This document shows, piece by piece, positions 28,187 to 35,536 of a DNA stretch of 64,000 nt (positions are counted from its first letter, which is position 1; the number at the start of each line of letters is the position of its first letter). The notes under the pieces are model-generated. The model was not told the origin of the DNA. It searched no databases and saw nothing but the letters and a program-made list of their open reading frames with translations. The stretch covers positions 310,001-374,000 of the forward strand of contig NZ_JANLGI010000003.1 of NCBI RefSeq assembly GCF_024655635.1, in the 5' to 3' direction. A program made the position numbers and the translations under genes. The DNA is from Allobosea sp. 47.2.35 (GTDB lineage: Bacteria > Pseudomonadota > Alphaproteobacteria > Rhizobiales > Beijerinckiaceae).

Positions 28187-29002
28187 GTGTTCCGTTTCAT
28201 TTTCGATTGCCGGTCCGGCCTCGCGCCGGCCACGCTCCTTATCGCGGCGACGCTCAGTCCCGCCCTCGCCTCCACGCCGCTTACGGCGGAGGAGACGCCT
28301 GTCATGCCGCTGCCGATCCCGCGCGGCGCGCTGATCGATCCCGACGCGGACGAGATGCCGGCGCTGGCCGCGGGCGAGCCCGATGCGATCGTCTTCGATC
28401 CCGGCCTCGCCGCGCTCGGCCGCGCCGCGGCGTCATCCGGTGCGCATCTGCGGGCGCGGGCGCCGATCCCGGTCGATATCATCCGCAAGGGTTTTGCTGC
28501 CCGCCAGCATACGATGAGCGCAGCACAGGACCGTTCGGTCGGCTTCAAGCTCGGCCAGGACATCTTCTCGCTCTCGACGACGCTCTCCGATCCGGCGAGC
28601 ACCGGCGCAACCCGGAACGCGGAACTGCGCTGGCGCCTCGCCCAGCCCGTGGGAGCGGGCAAAGGCTTCATCTGGGGCCTCGCCACCGGCGGCGGCAGTG
28701 CGCTCTACGGCAATCCCGAGCAGATCGGCGAAGCCTTGATCGGCTATCGGCAGGAGCTGATCCCGCACCTGACCCTGACCTCGCAGCTCACGATGGGCGG
28801 GACTTACGTCTTCGCGCCGGGCGACGGCATCCATACCGCGATGACGCCGGAAATGAAGCTCTCGGTCGATCTCGCCAGGCTCGCCGACCTGCCCTGGCAG
28901 ACCTCCTTCGATGTCACGCTGGCGCGCAAGGTCCCGCTCGTCGCCAGCGATTTCGAGACGCGCGGCCGGGCGATGCTGTCCCTGAAGTACAAGTGGGATT
29001 GA
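28187..29002 (+). CDS. Predicted exported protein, unknown function
   Basis: 271 residues with an N-terminal signal-like segment ([20 protein letters not shown]). From about residue 120 there are amphipathic alternating strands ending in an aromatic residue and a C-terminal LSLKYKWD, which may indicate a small outer-membrane beta-barrel (strands such as [56 protein letters not shown]). No named family is recognised. It stands alone between divergent icd and the SDR gene. Confidence 0.6.
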   Translation: MFRFIFDCRSGLAPATLLIAATLSPALASTPLTAEETPVMPLPIPRGALIDPDADEMPALAAGEPDAIVFDPGLAALGRAAASSGAHLRARAPIPVDIIRKGFAARQHTMSAAQDRSVGFKLGQDIFSLSTTLSDPASTGATRNAELRWRLAQPVGAGKGFIWGLATGGGSALYGNPEQIGEALIGYRQELIPHLTLTSQLTMGGTYVFAPGDGIHTAMTPEMKLSVDLARLADLPWQTSFDVTLARKVPLVASDFETRGRAMLSLKYKWD

Positions 29003-29079
29003 CCGGCACGGCCGCCATCGCATGGCGGCCTGCATCATCCTGCCTTCCCCCTCGGCGCGGGCCGCTCTAGCCTCGCCTG

Positions 29080-29817
29080 ATGACACACTCGACCTCGACC
29101 AAATTCGCTCTCGTCACCGGCGGCACGCGCGGCATCGGCGCCGGCGCTGCCCTCGCCCTGGCCCAGGCTGGCTATGATGTCCTCGCCACCGGCTTGACCG
29201 AGGAGGAGGTCGCGGCGGCGCCGGCCCACCCCGCCATCCGCCATGCCCGTCTCGACGTGACTCGCGACGCCGAGGTCGCCGCCATCGTCGCGACCTGCCC
29301 GCGCCTCGACGCGCTGGTGAACTGCGCCGGCATGATCCAGCGCGGCGGCAAGGAATTCGAGATCGACGCCTTCCGCCTGGCCATCGAGGTCAATCTCACC
29401 GGCACGATGCGGATGTGCCTCGCGACGAAGGACAAGCTCGCCGCAAAGGGAGCGGACAAGGCGGGCGGTGCCATCGTCAACATCGCCTCGATGCTGACCT
29501 TCCACGGCTCGCCCTTCGCGCCGGGCTATGCCGCCTCGAAGGGTGGCATCGGCCAGCTCACCAAGTCGCTAGGCGCCGCCTGGGCGCAGGACGGCATCCG
29601 CGTGAATGCCGTAGCGCCGGGCTGGATCGAGACAGAGCTGACCCGGCCGCTGGTCGAGGATGCCGAGCGTTCGGCGCCGATCCTTGCCCGCACGCCGATG
29701 GGCCGCTGGGGCAAGCCCGGCGATGTCGGCGGTGCCATCGCCTTCCTGCTCTCGGACGCGGCACAGTTCGTCACCGGCGCGATCCTGCCGGTGGATGGCG
29801 GCTATCTCGCCGTCTAG
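29080..29817 (+). CDS. Short-chain dehydrogenase/reductase (3-oxoacyl-ACP reductase-like)
   Basis: 245 residues of the classical SDR family: cofactor loop TGGTRGIGAG (residues about 13-22), NCAG, catalytic Ser region NIASMLTF, YxxxK as YAASK, then a PGWIETELTRP-type loop and the C-terminal TGAILPVDGGY. It likely oxidises or reduces a secondary alcohol/ketone with NAD(P). The substrate is unknown. It precedes the cupin gene by 89 bp on the same strand, so the two may form a catabolic pair. Confidence 0.88.
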   Translation: MTHSTSTKFALVTGGTRGIGAGAALALAQAGYDVLATGLTEEEVAAAPAHPAIRHARLDVTRDAEVAAIVATCPRLDALVNCAGMIQRGGKEFEIDAFRLAIEVNLTGTMRMCLATKDKLAAKGADKAGGAIVNIASMLTFHGSPFAPGYAASKGGIGQLTKSLGAAWAQDGIRVNAVAPGWIETELTRPLVEDAERSAPILARTPMGRWGKPGDVGGAIAFLLSDAAQFVTGAILPVDGGYLAV

Positions 29818-29906
29818 GAAAGCGATTCCGCCCCAAAGGCTTGGGCCGGAAACTTGAATCAGATTGCGCGCGGATTGAATCAGAACATCAGCACGGGAGA
29901 GACGCC

Positions 29907-30452
29907 ATGAACACGACGAGCCCGATGCCCGTCGCCGCCACGCAGGACGAGCGCTGGACGCCTTATCGCCATCCCCAGCCGAAGGAATCGCCGCCGGAGC
30001 TGATCGTCCCGAACGTGATCCCGACCGATGAGCGCGTCTGGGTCCCCGTCGATGACAATGTCTGGTTCCGCCCGCTCCTCCTCTGCACCTCGCGCGGCTA
30101 CTGGATGAACCTGCTCAAGGTCCGCCGCGCCGGCGTGCTCTCGCGCCACCGCCACCCGCTGCCGGTCCATGGCTATGTGCTCAAGGGCCAATGGCGCTAC
30201 CTGGAGCATGACTGGGTCGCGACCGAGGGCTCCTATGTCTACGAGGCGCCGGGCGAGACGCATACGCTGGTGGTCGATCCCGATGTCGAGGAGATGATCA
30301 CCATGTTCCAGGTCAATGGCGCGATGATCTATGTCGACCCGGACGGCAAATGCCTCGGTTATGACGACGTCTTCACCCGCATCGACAAATGCCGCGCGCA
30401 TTACGCCCAGAACGGGCTCGGCGCCGAGTATGTCGATCAGTTCATTCGGTAA
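29907..30452 (+). CDS. Cupin, 2,4'-dihydroxyacetophenone dioxygenase family
   Basis: 181 residues from the ATG at 29907 (the frame is open far upstream inside the SDR gene, without relevance). It is a single cupin domain with metal-binding motif SRHRHPLPVHGYVLKG and a second GETHTLVV. The overall sequence follows 2,4'-dihydroxyacetophenone dioxygenase, a cupin that cleaves aromatic ketones; many members of this family are uncharacterised. With the preceding SDR it may take part in aromatic or ketone catabolism, which is inference. Confidence 0.82.
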   Translation: MNTTSPMPVAATQDERWTPYRHPQPKESPPELIVPNVIPTDERVWVPVDDNVWFRPLLLCTSRGYWMNLLKVRRAGVLSRHRHPLPVHGYVLKGQWRYLEHDWVATEGSYVYEAPGETHTLVVDPDVEEMITMFQVNGAMIYVDPDGKCLGYDDVFTRIDKCRAHYAQNGLGAEYVDQFIR

Positions 30453-30471
30453 TGCAGCAGGCTGAGGCGCC

Positions 30472-30879
30472 TCAGCGCTTCAGCTTCGCCAGCTCAACGG
30501 CCGCGCGCAGTTCGATATGCGCCAGCACCTCATCGAGGCGCGGATCGTCCGTCGCCTCGCGGCGAAGCGATAGCGTCGTGCGTAGCCGCTCCAGCTCGGA
30601 GGGCAGCACGCGGCCTGCGAGCAGCGCCGCCTTCAGCCGGTCCAGCCCGTCGAGCAGGTCATGCCCGCGCCTTGCCTGCCGGCGCTTGCGATCCTGCGAA
30701 TCCTCCTGCGCCTGGACGGCAAGCAGGGTGTCGAGCGGGCCTGCCGCGCTGACGCCGCTGCTGCGGGTCGCGGTCGCGCTATCCTGCGTCGGAAGCGTGA
30801 AGGCCGCGCCGCTCGAGCGCCTCGCGGAACTGGCCGGGCCGGCATTCGAGACGGGCGCGCGCTGGTCGATCCTAATCAT
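30472..30879 (-). CDS. fliX: Flagellar assembly regulator FliX
   Basis: 135 residues. FliX is an alphaproteobacterial trans-acting factor that links completion of early basal-body structures to FlbD, the sigma-54 activator of later flagellar genes. The diagnostic C-terminal half is present: LDTLLAVQAQEDSQDRKRRQARRGHDLLDGLDRLKAALL and REATDDPRLDEVLAHIELRAAVELAKL. The N-terminus is Ser/Ala-rich and disordered. It is divergent from flgI, and a CtrA-like box lies about 45 bp upstream. No flbD gene is in the window. Confidence 0.92.
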   Translation of the reverse strand: MIRIDQRAPVSNAGPASSARRSSGAAFTLPTQDSATATRSSGVSAAGPLDTLLAVQAQEDSQDRKRRQARRGHDLLDGLDRLKAALLAGRVLPSELERLRTTLSLRREATDDPRLDEVLAHIELRAAVELAKLKR

Positions 30880-30921
30880 CGGCGGCCTCGTTAAGGGTTA
30901 ATGAAACCTTGTCGGAAGACG

Positions 30922-30938
30922 GTTAACAGCCGGTAAAC
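30922..30938 (-). promoter_or_regulatory. CtrA-like box facing fliX
   Basis: On the minus strand the site is TTTA-CCGGCTG-TTAACC: one mismatch in the first half of the TTAA-N7-TTAACC consensus. It sits 43 bp before the fliX ATG. Confidence 0.45.
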
Positions 30939-30940
30939 TG

Positions 30941-30959
30941 CCCGGCAGAAACTGCCGCC
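30941..30959. promoter_or_regulatory. FlbD (ftr)-type palindrome upstream of flgI
   Basis: CCCGGCAGAAACTGCCGCC is the 7-5-7 element with a damaged right arm. A second half-site CCCGGCAGGAAG follows at 30959-30970. Its centre is about 128 bp upstream of the start predicted from the sigma-54 promoter, a typical enhancer distance. Confidence 0.6.
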
Positions 30960-31052
30960 CCGGCAGGAAGCGCAGGCTCAGCAAGAGCCTTCCGACCATG
31001 ACGCTGAACTGCAAAGGACTGACAAACAAGGCTTTTCAAATTCGAGCGGTTT

Positions 31053-31068
31053 GGCACGCCGCTCGCAG
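31053..31068 (+). promoter_or_regulatory. Sigma-54 (-24/-12) promoter of flgI
   Basis: TGGCACGCCGCTCGCA: -24 element TGGCAC and -12 element TCGCA (consensus TTGCA/T), with exactly 12 bp between the GG and GC dinucleotides. The predicted start near 31078 is about 30 bp before the flgI ATG. Confidence 0.72.
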
Positions 31069-31107
31069 GGGCTCTGGCGAGTTCAACCACCCTTTGGTGC
31101 CAGACGC

Positions 31108-32241
31108 ATGTTCCGCAACCCCGCCCTGAAGACGCTGCTGAAGCCGCTGGCCGCCATGCTGGCCGTGGTCGTCGGCCTGACGTCGCAGCCGGTGTTCGCG
31201 CTCTCGCGCATCAAGGACCTCGCCTCGGTCGAGGGTGTCCGCACCAACCAGCTGCTCGGCTACGGCATCGTCGTCGGCCTCAACGGCACGGGCGACACCC
31301 TCAACAACACACCTTTCACCAAGCAGTCGCTGCAGGCGATGCTGGAGCGCCTCGGCGTCAACACCCGCGGCGCCAACATGCGCACCGCCAACGTCGCCGC
31401 CGTGATGGTGACCGCCAACCTGCCGCCCTTCGCCACCCAGGGCACACGCGTTGACGTCACCGTCTCGGCCATGGGCGACGCCAAGTCGCTGCAGGGCGGC
31501 ACGCTGCTGGTCACGCCACTGCTCGGCGCCGATGGCGAAGTCTATGCGGTGTCGCAGGGCCCGGTCGCGATCTCCGGCTTCTCGGCCGAGGGCGAGGCCA
31601 GCAAGATCACCCGCGGCGTGCCGACCGTCGGCCGCATCGCCAATGGCGGCGTCGTCGAGCGCGAGATCGACTTCGCGCTGAACAAGCTCTCGACCCTGCG
31701 CCTGTCGCTGCGCAACCCGGACCTGACCACGGCCCGCCGCATGGCCGCGGCGATCAACGATTTCGTCGGTGGCGACTCGGCCGAACCGACCGACCCCTCG
31801 ACCGTGGTCCTGCAGATTCCGCCCCGCTTCAAGGGCAACATGATCCGGCTGCTGACCGATATCGAGCAGCTGCGCGTCGAGCCCGACCAGCTCGCCCGCA
31901 TCGTCATCGACGAGCGCTCCGGCATCATCGTCATGGGCAAGGACGTCCGCGTCTCCACGGTCGCCGTGGCGCAGGGCAACCTCACCGTCACGATCAGCGA
32001 GCAGCCGCAGGTCTCGCAGCCAGAGCCCTTCGGGCGCGGCCAGACCGTCGTGACGCCCCGGACCAACGTCAAGGTCGATACCGGCGGCGGCAACAAGCTC
32101 GCCCTCGTCAAGGAAAGCGTGACGCTGGCCGAGCTCGTTGACGGGCTCAACGCGCTCGGCATCGGCCCGCGCGACCTGATCTCCATTCTCCAGGCCATCA
32201 AGTCGGCAGGCGCGCTGCAGGCTGAAATCGAGGTGATGTGA
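31108..32241 (+). CDS. flgI: Flagellar P-ring protein FlgI
   Basis: 377 residues from the ATG at 31108. The signal peptide (LKPLAAMLAVVVGLTSQPVFA, cut near residue 31) directs it to the periplasm, where it forms the P ring in the peptidoglycan layer. It has RIKDLASVEGVRTNQLLGYGIVVGLNGTGDTLNNTPFTKQSLQAMLERLGVN, RTANVAAVMVTANLPPFATQGTRVDVTVSAMGDAKSLQGGTLLVTPL and VDGLNALGIGPRDLISILQAIKSAGALQAEI, all diagnostic. It begins an operon with flgJ and the FlgN-like gene; a sigma-54 promoter lies upstream. Confidence 0.97.
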   Translation: MFRNPALKTLLKPLAAMLAVVVGLTSQPVFALSRIKDLASVEGVRTNQLLGYGIVVGLNGTGDTLNNTPFTKQSLQAMLERLGVNTRGANMRTANVAAVMVTANLPPFATQGTRVDVTVSAMGDAKSLQGGTLLVTPLLGADGEVYAVSQGPVAISGFSAEGEASKITRGVPTVGRIANGGVVEREIDFALNKLSTLRLSLRNPDLTTARRMAAAINDFVGGDSAEPTDPSTVVLQIPPRFKGNMIRLLTDIEQLRVEPDQLARIVIDERSGIIVMGKDVRVSTVAVAQGNLTVTISEQPQVSQPEPFGRGQTVVTPRTNVKVDTGGGNKLALVKESVTLAELVDGLNALGIGPRDLISILQAIKSAGALQAEIEVM

Positions 32242-32597
32242 TGACTGTTGCCCTCGCGCTTCCCGCCGCGAACCTCGCCCTCGGCGTCGCCGGCAAGGTC
32301 GCCAGCGGCATTGCCGATGCGCTCGACCCGGCCAAGGCCAAGGCCAAGAAACAGGCCGACGAGTTCGAGACCATGTTCCTCGAGCAGATGACCGAGAAGC
32401 TCTTCGCCGGCGAAACCGGCGAAGGCCCTCTCGGCGAGAACGGCACCGGCGGCGGCATCTGGCGCTCGCAGCTCACCCAGCAATACGCCCAGCAGATCCA
32501 GAAGGCCGGCGGCATCGGCCTGTCCAACCAGATCATGCGCGACCTGATCAACCTGCAGGAGCAGGCCGCGGCCGGAGTGCAGAATGCTGGCCGCTAA
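32241..32597 (+). CDS. flgJ: Rod-binding protein FlgJ, single-domain form
   Basis: 118 residues. Start ATG at 32241 overlaps the flgI stop by one base (TGATG); a GTG three bases earlier is less likely. It is the N-terminal rod-binding/chaperone domain (KKQADEFETMFLEQMTEKLFAG, GGGIWRSQLTQQYAQQIQKAGGIGLSNQIMRDLINLQEQ), without the C-terminal peptidoglycan hydrolase found in enterobacterial FlgJ. Short FlgJ is usual in alphaproteobacteria, where a separate muramidase does that job. It overlaps the next gene by 14 bp. Confidence 0.9.
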   Translation: MTVALALPAANLALGVAGKVASGIADALDPAKAKAKKQADEFETMFLEQMTEKLFAGETGEGPLGENGTGGGIWRSQLTQQYAQQIQKAGGIGLSNQIMRDLINLQEQAAAGVQNAGR

Positions 32598-33072
32598 GCC
32601 GATCCTCGACGAGCGTCCGCGCATCGCCGATGCGCTGAGTGCCCGCGCCCTGGTCGAAGCTGTCCTGGAAGCGCTCGGCGCCCTCTCCCATCTCGTCGGC
32701 GAGGAAACCGAGCTCGTTCGCGCCGGCCGCCTGCCGGAAGCGATGACCCGCGAGCCGCGCAAGACCGAACTCGCCGGCATCTACATGCGCGGCGTCGAGC
32801 AGGTGAAGCTGAACGCGGTGGCGCTGGCCCGCTTCGTGCCGGACCAGGTCAAGCGGCTGAAGGACGCCCATCTCGCCTTCCAGAGCCTGATCGAGACCAA
32901 CCAGATCGTGCTGGCGACCGCCCGCGCCGTCTCGGAATCGATCGTTCGCGACCTCGCCGCCGATGCCAACAAACCGATGCGCGCCAATGGCTACGGCCCG
33001 GCGGCTACGGTCGGGGCCGGCGTCTTCGCCCGTCCGAATTCCGGACCGCTGGTCGTCTCGCGTCGGCTTTGA
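32584..33072 (+). CDS. FlgN-like flagellar protein
   Basis: 162 residues, mostly helical (VEAVLEALGALSHLVGEETELVRAGRLPEAMTREPRKTELAGIYMRGVEQVKLNA). The leading helical part resembles FlgN, the export chaperone of the hook-filament junction proteins FlgK and FlgL, and a FlgN-like gene after flgJ is common in Hyphomicrobiales. The tail is a short Pro/Gly/Ala-rich segment (GYGPAATVGAGVFARPNSGPL). It overlaps flgJ by 14 bp, so it is translated with it. Family assignment rests on weak resemblance plus position. Confidence 0.65.
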   Translation: MLAAKPILDERPRIADALSARALVEAVLEALGALSHLVGEETELVRAGRLPEAMTREPRKTELAGIYMRGVEQVKLNAVALARFVPDQVKRLKDAHLAFQSLIETNQIVLATARAVSESIVRDLAADANKPMRANGYGPAATVGAGVFARPNSGPLVVSRRL

Positions 33073-33298
33073 GGCACCGCGGCAGGCCGCTCCCGCGCCA
33101 AGGCAGGAGCGCCAGCCCCTTGGTTTAAAAAGGGTTTACGCCGCGGCTGCGCCGGAAACCCTAAAGATTTACCTAATTTCTTGACGCCGGATTCAATCTT
33201 TTCTGCCAATCTCCGCAATGTCGGGTAGCCACGTCCTGCTCCCGGCACCGGACGAGAGCGGCGCGACGGCGCCGTGAACGACTCCAGAAGGAGTGGTC

Positions 33299-33754
33299 AT
33301 GGATTTTGGCAACGCCCCCAAGCTCGCGGCCGTGATCGGCCCGCCGCCTGTCAGCCGTTCAGATGTCACGGCCCATGCCGGCAGCGTCGCGGTCGATCTT
33401 CCCCCTGAAAAGACCGTGCAATCGGCCTCCGCCGGCTCCGCCGTCAATGTCGAGGTCCGCGCCGAGTCGCGCGACGCCCAGAGCCGTGCCGATGGCGAGC
33501 GCCGGGCCCGCGACAACGCCCAGAACAATCGCGAGGCCGCCCGCGTTACCGACAAGACCGTCGAACGCAAGCTGGTCATCGATCCGCAGACTCGCGCGAT
33601 CGTCCTGCAGAAGAAGGATCCGCAGACCGGCGAGACGATCTCGCAGCTGCCGGACGAGACGCTGCTCAAGCTGCGCGCCTATTCACGCGAACTCAGCGAG
33701 CGGGCCCGCGAGGCCAGCGAGCCGCAACACCACCAGGTCGAGCGGACGGCCTGA
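33299..33754 (+). CDS. FlaG-like flagellar protein
   Basis: 151 residues from the ATG at 33299; the GTG six bases earlier overlaps the Shine-Dalgarno AGAAGGAG (33286-33293) and is excluded. Residues about 85-130 resemble the FlaG domain (VERKLVIDPQTRAIVLQKKDPQTGETISQLPDETLLKLRAYSREL), which in other bacteria influences filament length. The N-terminal half is a Glu/Arg-rich, probably disordered region. It is a single gene with a terminator after it, just upstream of the flagellins. Function is inferred from the domain and place. Confidence 0.65.
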   Translation: MDFGNAPKLAAVIGPPPVSRSDVTAHAGSVAVDLPPEKTVQSASAGSAVNVEVRAESRDAQSRADGERRARDNAQNNREAARVTDKTVERKLVIDPQTRAIVLQKKDPQTGETISQLPDETLLKLRAYSRELSERAREASEPQHHQVERTA

Positions 33755-33783
33755 GCGCCTCCTCCCCTTCCAATGCCTTCTGG

Positions 33784-33816
33784 AACCGCCCGCCTCCGCG
33801 CGGGCGGTTTGCGTTT
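33784..33816 (+). terminator. Terminator after FlaG-like gene
   Basis: Stem AACCGCCCGC/GCGGGCGGTT with a 6-nt loop, followed by TGCGTTT; 30 bp downstream of the stop. Confidence 0.82.
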
Positions 33817-33840
33817 GGGCGCCTGCTCAGAGCGTCGCCG

Positions 33841-33857
33841 TTAGAGGCTGCTTAACC
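33841..33857 (+). promoter_or_regulatory. CtrA-like box upstream of flagellin 1
   Basis: TTAG-AGGCTGC-TTAACC: one mismatch (A to G) from TTAA-N7-TTAACC, about 140 bp before the flagellin ATG. No sigma-54 or FlbD-type element was found in this 243-bp gap. Confidence 0.4.
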
Positions 33858-33997
33858 ATGCCCCGACAAGCCACCGATCCCGCTCAATTCGCCAGCTGAA
33901 ATTTACCTGTTGTTACGGGCTGGCGCAGCAGGGTCGCCCTGTCCTGGCCAGAACGGCCTGGACGCCAGAAGGCTCCATACCAGAAGGTAAAAAACAA

Positions 33998-35335
33998 ATG
34001 GCCGTCTCTCTCTCCTCCGGCGTGCGCAACAACCTGGCGTCGCTGCAGTCGACCACGTCGCAGGCTCTGGCGATCCAGAACCGTCTCGCGACCGGCAAGC
34101 GGGTCAACACCGCCGTCGACAACCCGGTCAACTACTTCACCGCCGCTTCGCTGAATGAGCGTTCGAGCCAGCTCACTGGCCTGCTCGACGGCATGTCGAA
34201 CGGCATCCAGACCATCCAGACCGCGTCCAAGGGCATCGACGGCATCACCAAGCTGGTGAACTCCCTGCAGTCGACCATCAAGCAGGCTCAGGCCGACGCG
34301 GCTCAGAACCGCCCGACCGTTGTCGGCACTGGCACGACGCTGGCCACGGCGGCAGAAGCCGCCCTGACTTCGAAGAGCCTGAAGGACATCGCCCTCGACA
34401 AGCGCCTCGGCAGCGCTGGCGACACCACGGTGGCGACCGCGACCGCGAGCACCGCGGGCGATCTCGGTATCGACCTCACGGCGACGCCGGAACTCAACAT
34501 CCAGATCGTCACCAACCCGGCCGCGCCGACCTCGACGACCGATATCAGCATCACCATGACCGCCAACACGACCGTCCGTGACGTCGTGAACGCGATCAAC
34601 GGCTCGGGTGTCGCTACCGCCTTCGTCGACGAGAAGGGTGTCCTCAACGTCAAGGGTACGGGTTCGGAGCAGCTCGGTGTCGGTATCGGCGCCGGTGCCA
34701 ACGCCGGCGCTGCGGTCACCGACTCGGCGACCGGCCTGCAGAACACCAAGTTTGGCCTGGCTGCCGCCGACCGGACGACGGGTGCCGCCTCTTCCGGCAT
34801 CACCTCGTCGGTGCGCTCGAACCTGATCGACCAGTACAACGATCTGCGCAGCAAGATCGACGATCTGGCCAAGGACTCGGGCTATAACGGCATCAACCTG
34901 CTCGGTGGTGACCGCCTGTCGATCGTCTTCAACGAGAAGACCGGCAAGAACCAGACCAAGCTCGACGTTCAGGGCACCACCCTGACCTCGGACAACCTGG
35001 GTATCGCCAAGGCTGGCAACACCCAGCTCGCCGGCACCACCAACTTCCAGAACGACGCCGATCTGGAAACCGCGACGAAGTCGCTTACCGGTGCGCTGAC
35101 TTCGCTGAAGTCGCTCGCTTCGACCTTCGGCGCCAACCTCTCGGTCGCCCAGACCCGCCAGGACTTCACCAAGGACATGGCGAGCGCCCTGACGACCGGT
35201 GCCGACAACCTGACCAACGCCGACGTCAACGCCGAGGCCGCCTCCCTGCTCGCGCTGCAGACCCGTCAGCAGCTCGCCCAGACGGCGCTCTCGCTGGCGA
35301 ACCAGTCCGACCAGGGCGTCCTGCGTCTGTTCTGA
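33998..35335 (+). CDS. Flagellin 1
   Basis: 445 residues, the structural subunit of the filament. The conserved N-terminal D0/D1 region (SLSSGVRNNLASLQSTTSQALAIQNRLATGKRVNTAVDNPVNYFTAASLNERSSQLTGLLDGMSNGIQTIQTASKGIDGITKLV) and the C-terminal D1/D0 region (SLKSLASTFGANLSVAQTRQDFTKDMASALTTGADNLTNADVNAEAASLLALQTRQQLAQTALSLANQSDQGVLRLF) frame a variable middle of about 250 residues rich in Thr, Ala and Gly. Caulobacter flagellins are near 275 residues, so both flagellins here carry a large surface-exposed insert. Very similar to flagellin 2, 201 bp downstream; probably a tandem duplication. Confidence 0.96.
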   Translation: MAVSLSSGVRNNLASLQSTTSQALAIQNRLATGKRVNTAVDNPVNYFTAASLNERSSQLTGLLDGMSNGIQTIQTASKGIDGITKLVNSLQSTIKQAQADAAQNRPTVVGTGTTLATAAEAALTSKSLKDIALDKRLGSAGDTTVATATASTAGDLGIDLTATPELNIQIVTNPAAPTSTTDISITMTANTTVRDVVNAINGSGVATAFVDEKGVLNVKGTGSEQLGVGIGAGANAGAAVTDSATGLQNTKFGLAAADRTTGAASSGITSSVRSNLIDQYNDLRSKIDDLAKDSGYNGINLLGGDRLSIVFNEKTGKNQTKLDVQGTTLTSDNLGIAKAGNTQLAGTTNFQNDADLETATKSLTGALTSLKSLASTFGANLSVAQTRQDFTKDMASALTTGADNLTNADVNAEAASLLALQTRQQLAQTALSLANQSDQGVLRLF

Positions 35336-35389
35336 TCTTCGGTCCGCAGAAAGCGGATCAGCCCGCAGGACGCGGGACGAAGTCAAAGA

Positions 35390-35421
35390 GCGGCGGAGCT
35401 TCGGCGCCGCCGCTTTTCGTT
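35390..35421 (+). terminator. Terminator after flagellin 1
   Basis: Stem GCGGCGGAGC/GCGCCGCCGC (one mismatch) around a TTCG loop, then TTTTCGTTT. Confidence 0.88.
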
Positions 35422-35484
35422 TGGGCGCGGTAACGAGATTGCCGGCGCAATTAACTTTTTATTATCCTTAACGAGTGATGATCA

Positions 35485-35529
35485 CCCCTGAAATCAGGTT
35501 GCATCGCGCCGGAATCGCGCGTTCAGGGG
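35485..35529 (+). promoter_or_regulatory. Structured leader before flagellin 2
   Basis: CCCCTGAA (35485-35492) pairs with TTCAGGGG (35522-35529), and an alternative smaller hairpin CCTGA-AA-TCAGG lies at 35487-35498. The right arm contains the ribosome-binding purines 8 bp before the flagellin ATG. Two mutually exclusive folds could open or close translation initiation. Confidence 0.4.
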
Positions 35530-35536
35530 ACCGAAG

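Noticed and set aside
33755-33997. Sigma-54 promoter candidates before flagellin 1 (CTGGCGCAGCAGG and CTGGCCAGAACGG)
   Set aside because: The GG-to-GC spacing is 14 and 10 bp, not the required 12.
35456-35472. CtrA-like box before flagellin 2 (TTAAC at 35468)
   Set aside because: Only one half-site matches; the other half has two mismatches in a T-rich stretch.
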